Assembly: GCA_034387635.1 (NCBI GenBank)
Contig: JAOANU010000012.1
Location: forward strand, 62,001-126,000
DNA: 64,000 nt
DNA from: Rhodosporidiobolus odoratus
Taxonomy: Eukaryota; Basidiomycota; Microbotryomycetes; Sporidiobolales; Sporidiobolaceae
Direction: 5' to 3'
Position 1 is the stretch's first letter; every line of letters begins with the position of its first letter. The translations under genes and the position numbers were made by a program. Below the pieces are notes generated by a model. The model saw only the letters and a list, made by a program, of their open reading frames with translations. It ran no database searches and had not been told where the DNA came from. This document shows positions 1 through 12,681 of the stretch, piece after piece.

Positions 1-1116
1 GACAGAAGAACCCCATATGAACCGGGGAGCGGGAAGGCGAGGACAGGGGGACAAGAAGGCGACAAGGGGGGACGTCGCGGCTGCAGGTATCGGGAAGGGG
101 CGTACCGTTTTTCCGAGACCCATTTCGTCCGCCATGATGCACCTAAACGGCAATAGGCACGTTAGGGTTGCAGGGCGCGCAGGAAACACGGCAGAGTGCG
201 ACGTACCCGAATGCTTGCTCGTCCGTCATACCGGTCGTGCAGCGATACAAGAACTTGACACCTTCGACTTGGTGCGGACGAAGCTTCCCTCCAACCCTCG
301 GATCAATCACGACCGGCACCTTCTTGACCATGGCCTTCTTCTTCTCCCTGTCCACGATACCGAGGATCTCGGCGAGACTCTTGTGCACCTTCTTCCGCTC
401 CAGGTCGAGCTTCGTTGCCCCTTCCTCTTCTTGCTCCTCTCGCTGTTTCTTCTCGGCTGCTAATCTCGCCAATTCCCTCTCGGCTTCGCGGTCGTCGACG
501 GTCGGATCCCAGAGTACGATGGCATGATCGGCGAGAGGGTCGTGCAACGGAGCAGGGAGGATGTCGCCAGCTTGACGAGTACCGAGCGGTTTGAGGGAGA
601 TCTTGGTTTCAAGAATGACGCCTTTCTTCTTCATGCCGGGTATGGTGAAGGCTTTCACCACGGTCGACTCGAAGATCTTGGGGCGATAGACGGGGAACTG
701 CTTGGGCTGGGGCGGCGCAACGTACTTGTCGACAAAGCCTCCTCGCTTCTTTTTTCCGTCGTCATCGTCATCCTCCTCACCCTTTTTCTTTACCCCCTTC
801 TTGCTCTTCTTAGCTGCTGGCTCGTCCGAGTCGCCGCCGGCGTTGGTGTAGAAGTCGTTCTCGGTGAAGACGACGCGAGGTCGTTTGGTCGAGGTGCGAG
901 TGCCGCCGAGCTGACGTGAGCGTGTTCCGCTGGTCGACTGGGGAACCTTGAAGGCTGTGGATGGGGGGTGTCAGCTCAGCGTGTTCGGACAGAAGGTTGT
1001 AGGAGTGGCGTACGCTTCGAAACAACCCCAAACCCGCCTCCATTTGCCCTGCCTTGAGCCTCTTCTGTTGATGCTGAGGGGTCCTGCTTGACCTGAGCTA
1101 GGAATGAACGCCTCAT
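1..1116 (-). CDS. RAD54: DNA repair translocase Rad54, N-terminal part
   Basis: Swi2/Snf2-family dsDNA translocase that works with Rad51 in homologous recombination in the nucleus. Seen: the start codon at 1116 opens MRRSFLAQVKQD, an intron follows (about 957-1015), then a lysine/acidic-rich region, the conserved GMKKKGVILE block, VPVVIDPRVGGKLRPHQVEG and FLYRCTTGM. A further short exon (about 101-136) encodes CIMADEMGLGKT, the Walker A helicase motif. The frame then enters another intron and runs off the window edge, so only roughly the first quarter to third of the protein is here. The order of these blocks matches Rad54 and not other Snf2 proteins. It is divergent from RAD52, with 237 bp between start codons, which suggests co-regulation. 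Confidence 0.93.
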
Positions 1117-1353
1117 GTAGGTATACAACGAGCGAGAGATTGGTAGTGGTGAGGAGAGAGTGGCGCAGATGAGAGACAGAGAGAAATAAACAACACGTGC
1201 ATTGAATTGATTGAAAAACGCGTCTCCAACTCCAAACAAAGTCAACAAACCCATCTCTAATTCAATCTTACTCTCGTCGTACTCCTCTATATGGCCAATT
1301 GGCTGGACGGGGACGCTCCTAACTTCGTACACAGTCTGCAGGGTCACACAACT
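1117..1353. promoter_or_regulatory. Shared divergent promoter of RAD54 and RAD52
   Basis: The 237 bp between the two start codons contain an ACGCGT hexamer (MluI cell-cycle box) at 1218-1223 and a palindromic CCAATTGG (CCAAT box) near 1295. In fungi ACGCGT is the binding site of MBF, which drives G1/S expression of replication and repair genes. That it functions here is inference. An in-frame upstream ATG at 1291 could extend Rad52 by 21 residues and shorten the region. Confidence 0.6.
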
Positions 1354-3779
1354 ATGTACCGCGAACAGACGCCCGTACCCTCGTCGTCTTTGAACCCCCC
1401 ACTTCCTCCCCACGCCCATCTACCAACTCAGGACAGGATCGACAAGATACAGTACCTCCTCAACAAGACTCTAGGACCAGAACACGTCGCATCGAGACCA
1501 GGAGGAGGAGGCACCAAACTGTCTTACTTGGAGGGGTGGAGGGCCATCAACATCGCAAACGAAGTATTCGGCTACAACGGATGGTACACCGACATCAAGT
1601 ACCTCGAAGCGGATTTCGTGCGTCCTCAATCCCGCTCCTGTCCGAGCCCCACTCTTCGCTGACACCGGTCACCCACGCCATTTTTCTTTTTCTCCTTTCT
1701 TCAGATCGATCACAATCCGGAAACTCAGCGGTACTGCATCGGAGTCACTGCGATTGTCAGGGTCAGACTACAAGACGGAGCCAGTCACGAAGACATCGGC
1801 TACGGCAAACTGGAGAATACAAAAAGTAAGGCGGATGGGTTGGACAAGGTAAGCTCCTTTCTCTTTCTTCGGTAGATGCAGCTTATGGTTCTCGCTACAC
1901 GCAGTGCAAGAAGGAAGCCGTCACAGATGCCTTGAAGCGAGCTCTGCGGCACTTCGGCAAGTTGCTCGGAAACTGCTTGTACGACAAGGCTTACCTCGAA
2001 GGATTGAGCAAGATGAAGGCGCCCAAGGTGAGCTGCAGCATCCACCGACGTGACACACCCTCTTTCGCCTCGGCGGGAAAGCAGGTCAACTGGTTTGAAG
2101 CCGTTCGTACTGATGTATACTGTGCTCCCTAGCCCAAATTCGACTTTGCCGGAATCTACAAGCCCGAAGTCGACAACGTCCCTCTCTCACACCCGAGCGC
2201 ACCTTGGACCGCCGCCCCAGCCGCAATCGAAAGTAAACCCATTCCTCCTCATACCGCCGCCTCTCCCTCCGCCTCGACCTCGATGCCACCTCCCCCGCCA
2301 CCAAAACCTGCGACAGGAGCAGCAACAGGCCGACCGGCACCTCAGCAACAAGCAGCTCACCTGAATCGTTCGAAGACAGTCCCCTCTTCTGCATCTACCG
2401 GTACAGCCGCAGCCAAACCTCAACCTCCTGCGCGTCCACTTGCCCTCCCTGCACCACAACGCTCTACAACCGTTGCCGCTTCGTCAGCTGCGCCTCGCGT
2501 CGGTCAGCAGACTGCGAAACCAAACCCTCTTGACCGATCAGGCGCGACGACCGCCGCCGAGTTCGCCCTGAACAGCGAAGACGAGAGCTTGTTGGCAGGA
2601 ATGGATCTAGATTCGGCGGCAACAGCAGTTGGGGGAGACACGAGTATGAGCAGCGAGGGTGATATGAACACCGTCGCGAACGGGACTGGGCTGGTATACT
2701 TTGAGGGAGACAGCGGGTTTGCGGAAAGCGAGGAGCTTACGTACGTAATTTTCCTCCTCATCTCGTTCTTCGTCTGGCTTGACTGACTCTCGGGTACCAG
2801 CAGCTCTCTGAAAGACGAGAGTAGCCGCCCTTCCGCTTCGTCTCGTCCTCCCGCTGCTCCGACAGGGCAACCACCTCAACGTCCCTCTCCCACCGACAAC
2901 AAACTCGCCGCTCAAGCTCGCCTTGCCGAGAAGCATCGCGAAGCCCAGGCGAGACTAGCGGAGAACCAACGTCGGAAGGAGCAGCAGCAGCAACAGCAGC
3001 AACAGCAGCAACACGCTCAACAAGCCCAGCAACAGCCCGCGCCACCAACCGGAGCCACGACCTCTGCCGCACAACTGCTTCGCGCCTCTACCGTCGGAGC
3101 ACCACAGACGACTAACGCCGCTCTTCTTCCCGCGCTCGGGACCGCCCGTCCACCAGGTCTTCGTCCCGCCCAACCGCCTTCCCGCTCAACCTCACTCAAC
3201 AGCAATCACAGCAGTAGCACCAACCCACAGCACAAAGTCTTCCCTCCCGGTCTGACAGGTGCAGGTCACCGCAGCGCAGGCTCGCACCTCGTCCGTACTC
3301 CGAGCGTAGGTGGTGGGAACGGGAATATACCAGCTGCGGGAGGGGCGGCAGGGGTGAGCGAGATGGTGAGCGCTAGTCCGCCTAAACAGGGGAGCGTAGG
3401 GAATGGGGAGGGGTTTGTCAGCGCGAGAGGGGTCAAGAGGGGAGTGGGAGAAGGGTGAGTTGATGTCGTCGTCTTCATCTCTTTCACCCTGTAACCGGGT
3501 TCTTCCTCTTCTGCTTTTGGTCCCCCTTCCCCTCCTTGGATCTATAGAGTCAAGATCCTGTCTCTTCTCTCTTCGCTCATCGCTCGCCTCTGAAGTACAA
3601 TGCTAATTCGCTTTTCCATTCCGCCCGCAACTCGCAGCTACGATCCCACCCCTCCCGTACCTAACGGCCACTCGTCCCATGGACAACCGCGCCACCTTAC
3701 CACCGGCAGTCGTCAGCCGCTCGGTGAGCTTCCTGTCGATGGCGAGACTGGCGCGGTGGGGAAGAGGATGAGGAGCTGA
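1354..3779 (+). CDS. RAD52: Recombination mediator Rad52
   Basis: Single-strand annealing protein and Rad51 mediator acting in the nucleus. Six exons join in phase: 1354-1617, 1705-1848, 1905-2027, 2133-2740, 2801-3454 and 3638-3779, giving about 644 residues. The conserved DNA-binding domain fills the first three exons: [60 protein letters not shown] and CLYDKAYL. The rest is Pro/Ser/Ala-rich and disordered, with a run of ten glutamines (2982-3011) and a basic C-terminus. The start at 1354 was chosen for an A at -3; the ATG at 1291 is the alternative. Head-to-head with RAD54. Confidence 0.95.
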
Positions 3780-4120
3780 AAGTGGGGATGTGGCGATGTG
3801 GTGTAGGATGTAGCGGATTACCGGAAGGCAGAGACATAGGACGGGTGGGAATAGTAGCGGCAGAGCGTCAAGGAGGGGAGGAGCGAGTCGTTGCATTCTT
3901 CGTAGATCGTTGGTCTATTCCTCTTTCCTTTCCATTTTGTCTCGCAGGAGTAGTTTGTCTCTCTCTCCTTGTTGTCGTGTAACCCTTTCTGCAGCCTGTT
4001 TGACCCGCAGCTATATGAGTTCTCCGATCGAGGACTGTCGGATCGAGCCCACTCTGTCGAAAAGGCGACCTCAAGTTGCTTTCTCCTGCTTCCTCCTCCC
4101 GCCGCCCTTCTACGCCCAAT
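3780..4120. other. Intergenic, convergent RAD52 / gene A
   Basis: A 341-bp gap between the ends of two converging genes. It presumably carries both 3' UTRs. No coding signal or recognisable element was seen. Confidence 0.5.
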
Positions 4121-6103
4121 TCAGTACCGACTGTAGTGGCCGGGCGGCGCTTGTGGAGGATACCGTACCGGCGGTCCCTGCCGGTACGGGATGTTCGAGG
4201 CGAAGACCTGGGGTTGCCCAGCATAACTGGTCTGAGGAACGTAAGGGTCAGGCTTGGAATTTGGCGGCGGAGGGTTTGGTCGACGAGCGGAAAAGTTCGT
4301 AGTGCCGGCGGAATAGGCGGCTGATGTGGTGGCTGCGTACGAAGCGGCGTGTGCCGGGGAAGGGTGGGGAGGGTGGGGACGGTAGATTGGTGGAGGGGTG
4401 GAGTGAGCTTGTGTATCCATTCGGAGTGGTGGTATACCCCTGATGTCTGGTCCTGGGCGATTGGGCTGTAGGAGTAAGGAGAAGCAGTAGGTCAGGCTCT
4501 GTCCCCTTGTCCTAGAAAGGCCGCCAGCAATTGTGGAAAAGGACGTGCCTGTACCCGTGCTACCTCCATGAACCAGTATAACTCCCTGAGCGCCCAGCTG
4601 GTAAGCTCCAAGAGGTAATCGGGGTAATCTCGACTAAATGGCGCCGTGCCGGGCGCGACATGCGTGCAAAGCCAATTGACCCAGTTCCTGCAAAGTATAA
4701 CTTCCATGTTGCGCAAACTTATAACGATATCGTGTAGCTTCATGAGTACATCCCGTTCGAAGCTGTGAGAGAAAAGTGCAAGTCAGTAGGGGCAAGTCAT
4801 TGCGGTGCAGAAAGAATCACGTACTGGTGAGTTACGTCCGCTATCCAATCTGGGGTCAAGCCCAGTACCCCTTGAACCTCTTGACTGGCGTCTTCATTCG
4901 CGCCTTTATTCGCATGGCCGAGCCTCAAGAGTAACGATATATCCTCGAGCTTGGCGTACGAGATATTCTCTGCCCAGAGGGCTGGCGCTAGGTCCTGCGG
5001 CTCGAGATCTGCGAGGGTGTCGCCTTTTGGCAGTTTCGTGCCCTCTAGGACGGGTACCTGCGACATGAAGCCGAGGAGCTGCATGCAGATGAGGATGGGA
5101 GCCCTGTAAACGGCGGTGTTGAGGGGGCGTCCATTTCTGTCTCGTCGGACGTCCCCAGAGTCGTCGCGTAGCGGGATGATCGTTCGGCAGAGAGAGCTTG
5201 AGTGCGTTATGCATTCGATCTTGGGATCCGAGACAAACAGCCTGCGAGCAGCACACTGGGTGGGATCAACCTGCACATCTGTGCAGAGGTGGTCAGGCGT
5301 TACGAGAACGGCGACCACTTCCTGCCTACCCTGTAGAGCATGAGCAAGATTACTCACAGATGCGGACGTTGCGTTGGTCAGGCCTATGACGAAAACAGTC
5401 AGCGCAATTTCCAGCGTACGACAACAGCATAGTACGCACTTCAGAAACGCAGCAACTATGACCAGCGTGCCCTTCTTGTCCGCGCGAGGTTCTTCTCCGT
5501 TCGTCGATTTGAATATACCACGATCTTTGTCGTCGCCGTCATCCTTGACCGAAGTTGAAAGGATGTCAGCTTGCTAGACAGTGAGACGAGGAAGGAAGGA
5601 ACATGACTGACCGGATCCAATCCCATGACCTTGAATGCCCTCGGGTTCAGCTCCTTCTCAATGGCTTTTCTATTGACGAGCTTCTTCCAGACTGTTTTTG
5701 CGTCCATGCTAGCCATGTCGATATGGGTTGCCTGCAGCAATCCGTCATGAGCTGGTTTTCGGGAAAGAAAAAAGAAGTTGGCGCATACCGCGTCGGGTCT
5801 GTCCAACAGAGGACGTCCATCCTTTGCTGCCCTCGGTGTGAAGGCTCGCAGCAGGGCGACCACGGCGCTCGAGCCTGGCGGTACACAAGGTTGGCGGTCA
5901 ACCGGATCTCAGATTCACGAGACTTGCGAGAGACAGGCAGGCGTACCGGTCAACGTATAGTCCTCTAGCTCTGTCCTAGTTGCTTTTGTGTCTTTCACCC
6001 GCTGTAAGGCCGACTGGGGTCGCTGGAAGCGGTCGGTGAAAGCGATGGCGGCGAGGTAGCCGCTGTTGGGTTTCGAGGTTGAAGGAGGACCGGCACGCGA
6101 CAT
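4121..6103 (-). CDS. Orphan gene A, paralogue of the gene at 24.4-26.8 kb
   Basis: Family not recognised. Exons in order: MSRAGPPSTS...GYLAAIAFTDRF...LEDYTLTG (6103-5947); SSAVVALLRAF...RPDA; THIDMASMDAKTVW...MGLDP; a short acidic exon; then a longer one (about 4841-5345) with SNLAHALQG, IPLRDDSGDVRRDRNG and APILICMQLLGF; then WVNWLCTHVAPG and ELTSWALRELYWFMEVAR; and a Pro/Tyr-rich tail ending PPGHYSRY at 4121. The tail joins by an intron from about 4551 to 4471; without it the frame stops at 4492. Exon phases, the GY(L/I)AAIA opening and the LDP-ending exon match gene B. No catalytic motif or signal peptide was seen, and the hydrophobic stretches are short. Probably a lineage-restricted family with a disordered tail. 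Confidence 0.6.
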
Positions 6104-6511
6104 GGGTAGCAAGGTGATCGAGCGAAAGCAGGCGAGGAGGCCACCCAAGGCCACCGAAGGAAAGGTTGTGGCGTCTCAGATCTCAGCCATCCGCGGAGGG
6201 TGGGGAGGCCCGTCCGCCGCGACCGAGGTTGGGCGGGTTGAGCGGTGTAGGCGTTGAAGCAATGCAACGGTGATGGGAGAGGTGCATGGTAGGCTCGTCG
6301 TCCGGTGCCCTAGGTGCGAGAGTCCAGCTAGTACAAGTGCGAGAAGGAGCGAGGCCCGAAGGTGCATGTGAGAGGAGGAGCGGATAGACGGTGAAGGTTC
6401 AGCATGAGGCAAATGAGGCCTCTTGTTCGGTAATCGGTAATCTGAGCGGGTGCAATGACAGGTTGAGTGTCAACCGTTGAATCGCTTGCTGTCCTCGATT
6501 CTCTTCATCAA
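6104..6511. promoter_or_regulatory. Divergent promoter region, gene A / NDUFAF2
   Basis: A 408-bp intergenic stretch between two divergent starts. An alternative upstream in-frame ATG for gene A lies at 6154. No specific binding site was assigned. Confidence 0.4.
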
Positions 6512-7567
6512 ATGTCTCTCCTTCGCTCTGCTGCTCGCCGCTTAGGTCTAGGCAAGTACAAGTACTGGAGGGGTCAAGATCTACAAGGTACGCGGTCCCT
6601 TGTCGAGATCGAGCGGTGTCAGCGTGATCTCATTCTCCTCTAAACTGCAGGCAACAACTTCTTCGAACGCCCCCACGAGACCTACCCTGGTACGCCTCGC
6701 CACTCTATACTGCACTCGATTCACACTTGACGCCGCATCGAGCACCCAGGCAGGCAGAGCTGACTTGTGCTGGCTCGTTTCCCTTCACACAGATGAATGG
6801 AGAAAGAACAAACGCTACGTCGAGTACCAAGAAGCCCGACCTTTGAGCGACTATGACTTTCGAAGCATCCCCGGTACGCCCTGCCTCTCCCCCCCTCTCT
6901 CTCTCTCCCCTCTCTCTCTCTCCCCTATCTTTTCCCCACCTCACTTACCATCATTCCTCCCTTTCTGCCCTCTCACAGTCCAATGGTCCGCCTGGCTCCG
7001 CCGAACACGTCAAGAACCTCCAACCCTTCAAGAACTCCACCAAGACTACACCCGTCAGCTCCGCCTCCAAGAAAACGTCGCCCGGCTCGCCGTCGAGTAT
7101 CAAGAGGAGAAACTCCGATTAAACGCTGCCAACGAGGCGGCGTTGCCAAGTCATGAGTCGGGACCACATGCTTCGGTTGGCGAGGCGGTTGCGGCGAATG
7201 GTGGCGAAGGGGTTACGCCTCAGCAGCAGGCCGGTTTGCCCAAGCAGGGTGGCGGGCTTGAATCGGACGGGCGAGCAGCCCAAGTCGCAAGGGAGATTGG
7301 GAACGGGAACGTTCAAGGGGACCGACTCGTACCGAAGAGTGAGACTCCGGAGGAGGCAGCGGAGCGAAGAAGGGAAGAGGAAAGGCAGGAAGCCATCAAG
7401 CGCAGGGAAGAATTCGGTACGATTCTGCGCCTTTCCATGCTTCTTCTCGGCTCTGACTCAATCCTCCCGCAGCCCGTCAAAATGCCTCGGTACCTCGAGG
7501 CAACCCTTCAGACTCGCATCAGCCCGGCGGCTGGTCTCCCTCCGCTCCGGCTCGTCGTAAATTTTGA
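6512..7567 (+). CDS. Complex I assembly factor NDUFAF2 (mimitin / NDUFA12 family)
   Basis: Mitochondrial assembly chaperone of NADH:ubiquinone oxidoreductase. Five exons join in phase: 6512-6587, 6651-6689, 6793-6873, 6979-7416 and 7473-7567, giving 242 residues. Family signatures are seen in order: KYWRGQDLQGNNFFE, KNKRYVEY, VQWSAWLRRTRQEPPT (compare the WxxWIRRTRKxPPT block of the family), then a charged helix and a disordered C-terminus closing with HQPGGWSPSAPAR, which resembles the family's final GxWxP box. Its presence fits an organism that retains respiratory complex I. The third intron carries a CT-repeat tract. Confidence 0.9.
6885..6935 (+). repeat. CT-rich microsatellite in an NDUFAF2 intron
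   Basis: About 50 bp of repeated CCTCTCTCTCTC units lie in the third intron. They act as an extended pyrimidine tract and are probably length-variable between strains. Confidence 0.8.
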
Positions 7568-7904
7568 ATCCACCCCTACCTCCCTCCCCTGCTTAACCTG
7601 CCGTAGCTCCTCTCCTTGCATCGCATTTTCTCGCCTCGTCACACCGGAGGAGCTGTCCAGACCAAGCTCAGAACGGAAACACCAGATGCACGCTTTTTTT
7701 CAGATGTGTGTACTGCTGCCGACGTGACACCGAACACTGAAGAAACTAGTGAACGAAAAGAGGGATTGAGCGAGGTGAAAAGGGGGAAAGGGGTATTCTG
7801 TACCATTGGAAAACAAACTACGAAGAGAGCCCGAAGCTCCTGCTTATCCACACTCACCGTCCGCTCTCAACGACTGCTACCCCCGCTACTACCTGACCTC
7901 ACCC
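7568..7904. other. Intergenic, convergent NDUFAF2 / COP1
   Basis: 337 bp between two converging genes. No coding or structural feature was seen beyond presumed 3' UTRs. Confidence 0.5.
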
Positions 7905-10900
7905 TCAAATCGAACTCCTCAACCCGCTCGCACTCTTTCCCACCTCACTCACCCCCGACACCGAGCACACCTGCCCCGCAAACTGAGGGTGATACCTCGC
8001 CCCGGTCAACGGGTCCTCGACCGCCGGCGCATTGGCGTAAATGGGCGTCAAGCTGGCAGGACAGATGTCAAACTGCTGGTGCAGGTCATACTCGATCTCG
8101 ATCGCGTCGCGAGGGTACTTGTTGGCCGTGGCGATGACGGTGTTGGCCTGAGTTGCGACGACGGCGGCGGGTTTCAGGTCGACGAGCTTTTGCGCAAACG
8201 AGGCGGCCGTCGGGTAGTTCTTGGCCTTGATAAAGGTCGTCATGGCGAGGCGGAGGGCGAGTTGGAGGTGAGCCGGTTGGAGACGGCAGTGGGTGAAGTA
8301 AGCGGCGAGTTCGAGTTGGCGTTTGACCGAGTCGGGTTGATCTTGGATTCGTCGACGTTCGATCTCGAGGGAGAGACCGATAAGGTACTCGCGGCAAACA
8401 ATGACGAGCTCTTGCAGCTGTTCGACAGAAGGGATGGGTCAACCAGGTAAGATTTGGAAAGGGGGCAAACTGGAGGCAAGAAACGTACCTCGGCAGCTTC
8501 GGCAGCAGTGGAAGTGACGACGAGGAGAAGGGATTGAAGGATACTGCGGAAGATACCAGCGGCCTCGACGAATTTGGCCTTCTGGAACGCCGTGTACGCC
8601 GCCCTCAACTCGCCCGCCGTAATCGCCTGCAACGAGAGCGTCGCGACAGGCAGGACGCTTCTCGGCTCGGCCCTGTCGGCGTTCCTTCGCAGTGGGATCT
8701 CGAGTGGAGGGAGTGAAGGTGCAGACGGGAGGTAAAGTCGAGAGGAGCGGTAGACGGAGAGGAAGAGAGGTTTGAGCGGCGCAAAGTTGACGATACCGAC
8801 TTGACGGTTAAGGAGGCCCATCGCCGTTTCGAACGACCCGGCAGCGACATGATCGGCGGCGAGTGGTGAGTTTCGAACCCACAGTTCCGTTTCGGGAATG
8901 CCAGGCGTGACGGCCCCACCAAGTTCCTCCTCTCCAGCTTCACCACCCTCGACGCCGCCTTCTTCCACCGCTGCATCTTGCACGCCATCCTCTTCCCCAT
9001 CCGCCCCGAGATCCCACGCATCTTCCGCTTCGGCCGCCTCATGCTTGTCCATCAACCGATCCTCCGCCGCCCATGCCAACCCACCCTCTTCTCCCGCGAC
9101 AGCCTGCTCAAGCAGATCCGCCTCATCGTACGCGTCCAAGCCCGTCGGTTCACCGTTCGCAGCCGCCGCCAAAGCCCGGTCAAAGAAGCTCTCGGTGACT
9201 CCGACTGAAGGCCAGTTGTGATCGAAGGTGTGGGTGACGACTCGAGGAGGGCGAAGAGTGGAACGTTGAACGGGGGGGAGAACACCTGCGACGTCTTCCT
9301 CGGTAAGACCGGCCTGCTCGAGGAGAGAGGCAGCGAGGTCCTCGAGCCCGTTGGTCTTGGCGGTCATGTAGGCGAGCGGAATCATGCCGGCTTCGGCCAA
9401 GACGGCGACGCGGCCTTCGACGTTGCCGGTGTAGAGAGCGTTGTGGAAGCGCGACATGGGGTCACCGCGCATCTCGGCAATCTTGCTCATCTTGCCAAGC
9501 TTGTCAGTGTTGCCGGTCGTCAGGTAGAGGAAGGAGAGACGGTCGAAGTTTTTGGTGCGTTGGTAGGCGATCTCGACAATCTGCAATACAGTACAAGCAG
9601 CACACGATTGGTCACTCCTCCCCACGTAGTCACCTGTCGAGTTACGACGCGCAAAGATGAAAGGCATCGCCGACGCACCTTGTGGTTCCCCTGCTTCAAC
9701 GCCTGCTGACCCAACCTCGCCCAGTTGTCTTCCCGGTCGATCGTCTTGGCCATCTCGAGCGCGACGTCGAGGTTGCCGCACTCGATCGCGAGGTCGAAGC
9801 GGGTCGTCTTGTCTTGCACGAAGTGGAGGGCGATCTACAGAGAACGAGGAAGGTAAGCTCGAAGTGTCCGTATGCCAGACAAAGCTCATGAAGGCGAGGT
9901 AGATGCACGGGAAAAAGTTGACCAAGATGGGCGAGAAGGGAAGAACAACGCACCTCGGGGAACCCCTTCTTTTGCAGATAAGCGATGATCGACTGCCCAA
10001 CCAGATTACTCGTCTTGATGATATGCAACACCTCATCATAGTTCTTCCTCACGAGAGCGAGTTTGAACCGATACTCGGTCGGATCAATCGGGATCGTCTC
10101 GGGTCTGGCATCTCGGTTGAGAACATGGACGGCCTTGCCCCTGACCCGGGTGAGGTAGACGGGTTGTTCGAGCGTTTTGATGATACCGTTGTCGCCGTTG
10201 GGCAGGGCGTACTTGATGTGGTTCAAGGTAGAGTAGAGGAAAACGCCCGCGTCGTCCCAGGTGCCCGACTTGATACGAATCGTCTCGTGGATGAGGTTGG
10301 ACTGGCCGAGCGTCTTGTTGGCGAGCATGATGGCTGCGAATAGGTAAAAGACTCAGCGCTGCACAAAGGTGACAAGGCATCGATGGAGGAAACCCACTGT
10401 GCTTGCTGAGAAGGGCAACCTGGGTGTTGTCGTTGTTCCAGACAACATACTTGACCGCCGGCGTTGCGATTTCGCTGATAATCTTCTGCTGCTGGATATC
10501 GTAAAGCACGACGCTGGTCGCCGTCGCGAGCAACAAACTGGCCGTTCCGCCAAAGAAGATATCGGTCGTCTGAACCGGGCATTTGATCGTCTTGGTAATC
10601 GCATTGTCGAGGTCCCGAATCTCGATGTTCTGCCCCGTCTTGTCGAGGACGGCGAGTCGATTCCTCGCAACAAAGAGCGCCGAACTGCCCGTTCCTCGCT
10701 TCCCATCCGTTGTCGAATCCCTGATCTCGCCCGACGTCAAGTCTTTCGGCAGGCGGACGAGCTCGTACAGCCCGTTGTCGGTGGTCGAGGTGACAATGAC
10801 GGCCTTCTCGGCGGGGTTGTAGGAGAGGGAACGGGGTTGTTGGTACTGCGTGCCGAGGCGGCGGACGGAGATGACGCTCGTGTCGCTGCCGTTGGTGAGG

Positions 10901-12681
10901 TCGTGCGCGCGGACGTGCTTGTCGCGAACGTAGAAGAGGGTGTTGCCGTGCGTGGCGAAGGCGGGTCGCTCGCGGTCGAGCTTGAAGACGATGAGACCCG
11001 AGTCGTGTCCCGCGGCGAAGAGGTTGAGTTTGGGGTGAGCGGTGAGGACCCAGAAGCGGTCGTTCTCGCGGCGGAAAGTCTGGACGGCAGTACGCTTGGA
11101 CATGTCCCAAACCCGAATGGTCTTGTCCTCCGAGTTGGAGATGATGAGCTCGTGCTTCGGGTGGAACAGGGCGGAAGAGACGTTGTTGAAGTGCCCTCGA
11201 CAAGTGTCGACCTCCCAAGCCTTCGTCTCGCTCATTCGCCAGAGCTTGATTTGTCGGTCGTCGCCGCAAGAAACGATGAGGGGAAGAGTAGGGTGGAAGG
11301 TGGCCCAGTTGACGCCGCGGTCGTGACCTTCGAGGACGTACTTGACGACAGCGTCGGTGTTGCCAAAGAGGTCCGCTTGACCGGCGTTCGCCCGCTGGAT
11401 TTGTTCTTCGAAGGAAAGGGGCGCGGCTGTTGTCGATTTCTTGCGGAGGCCTGCGAGTACGGAAGACTGAGTCTTGTGCTCGAGGGTCTGATATGAGCAG
11501 TGCGTAGAGCCGCGACGGACCTGAGATATCCCATACTCGCACGGTCTGGTCCATCGAAGCAGAGACGACGTAGTCCTCCTTAGGGTGGAATTGGGCACAC
11601 CTGGGCAAGCACAAGCAGTCAGCTTCCATCTTGCTCTTGGTCAAGCCTTCGCACGAGTGCATCCTGTGTAGACAGAGTACGCGCGCGGCAAGCTGGGAAA
11701 GAAAAGAAGACACACATGATGTAGTGATTGTGCCCCGTCAAGATGGCAATACATGTCCGACTCTGCCAGTTCCAAATCCGAATAGTCTGGTCGTCCGAGG
11801 CGGAGATGATCCAGGGATGTTCGGGGTGGAAGTAGACGCTGCGAACGTAGTCGAGGTGGCCGTGTAGGGTGAAGAGGCAGCGGCGGGTTTTGTAGCTGTA
11901 GGGCCCGAGTTCGGATCAGAGTCGAGAGAGATGTAGGGCAAGACGATGAGGCGGGTTCGAGAAGCAGGGTGCACGAGTAGAAAGGAGGAAAAGGCGTGTC
12001 AGTGCCCGCTCTCTTGATGAGCTTCCCCTTCTTCCCGGCTGGTGACCTGAGCAGAAATCAACACACTTCCAAACCTTGATCTTGTAGTCATCTCCTCCCG
12101 AACAGAACAATGGCTGGGTTGGGTGAAAGTCGATACCGCGAACGGGTCCTGCAGGAAAACGGTAGGTCAGCAATCGCTTCTTCGACGCGACCCTGGCTTT
12201 TACCGCAGCTTGGCTGTTCTCCCGTTCGTCGAGATGTGGTGACGCTCTGACGAGACTGAAGCCGCAGCAGCTTGAGACAGGGAAGCGAAAGCGCACCGTC
12301 ATGTTCCTCGAACCGGTCGACCAGGACCCCCATCTGAAAGTTCCACAGCTGAATGGATCCGCTGTGAAGCGAGGCAGCGAGGAGGGTCAGGCGAGGGTGG
12401 AAGGCGATGCCCTTTACGCGGTTGGACTTTGATTCGAACTGTTTAGGGTTCGAGGCGAGTTGACAGCCGGGGGGGTGGTACGGTGGATGGCAGGCAGGTA
12501 GAGGGCGGTGGTTAGGAGGGTCGGGGAGACGCAGGGGGACGGTGCAAGTGATCGCGGGTGTCAGGTGTGGGGCGGTGTGTGGTCGAACGGTAAGGTGGAG
12601 CGCGAAGTGAACATGAAACGGGTTCAGCGCGACCTGGTGATCGGGAGAGGAGGGCGAGCGTACCTTTGTGAGCATCTGCAT
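7905..12681 (-). CDS. COP1: Coatomer subunit alpha (alpha-COP)
   Basis: Scaffold subunit of the COPI coat for Golgi-to-ER and intra-Golgi transport. The first coding exon is only 18 nt (MQMLTK; the second Met is equally possible). Next comes [20 protein letters not shown], then WD40 repeats ([58 protein letters not shown]), the alpha-COP signature [20 protein letters not shown], a second beta-propeller, an alpha-solenoid, and the C-terminal domain with [29 protein letters not shown] and [15 protein letters not shown], ending at 7905. The gene is interrupted by many short introns, so exact exon borders were not all fixed. Domain order and termini match full-length alpha-COP. Confidence 0.95.

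Noticed and set aside
10369..11496. 375-codon plus-strand frame antisense to COP1
   Set aside because: The opposite strand encodes recognisable WD40 repeats; the open antisense frame follows from codon bias.
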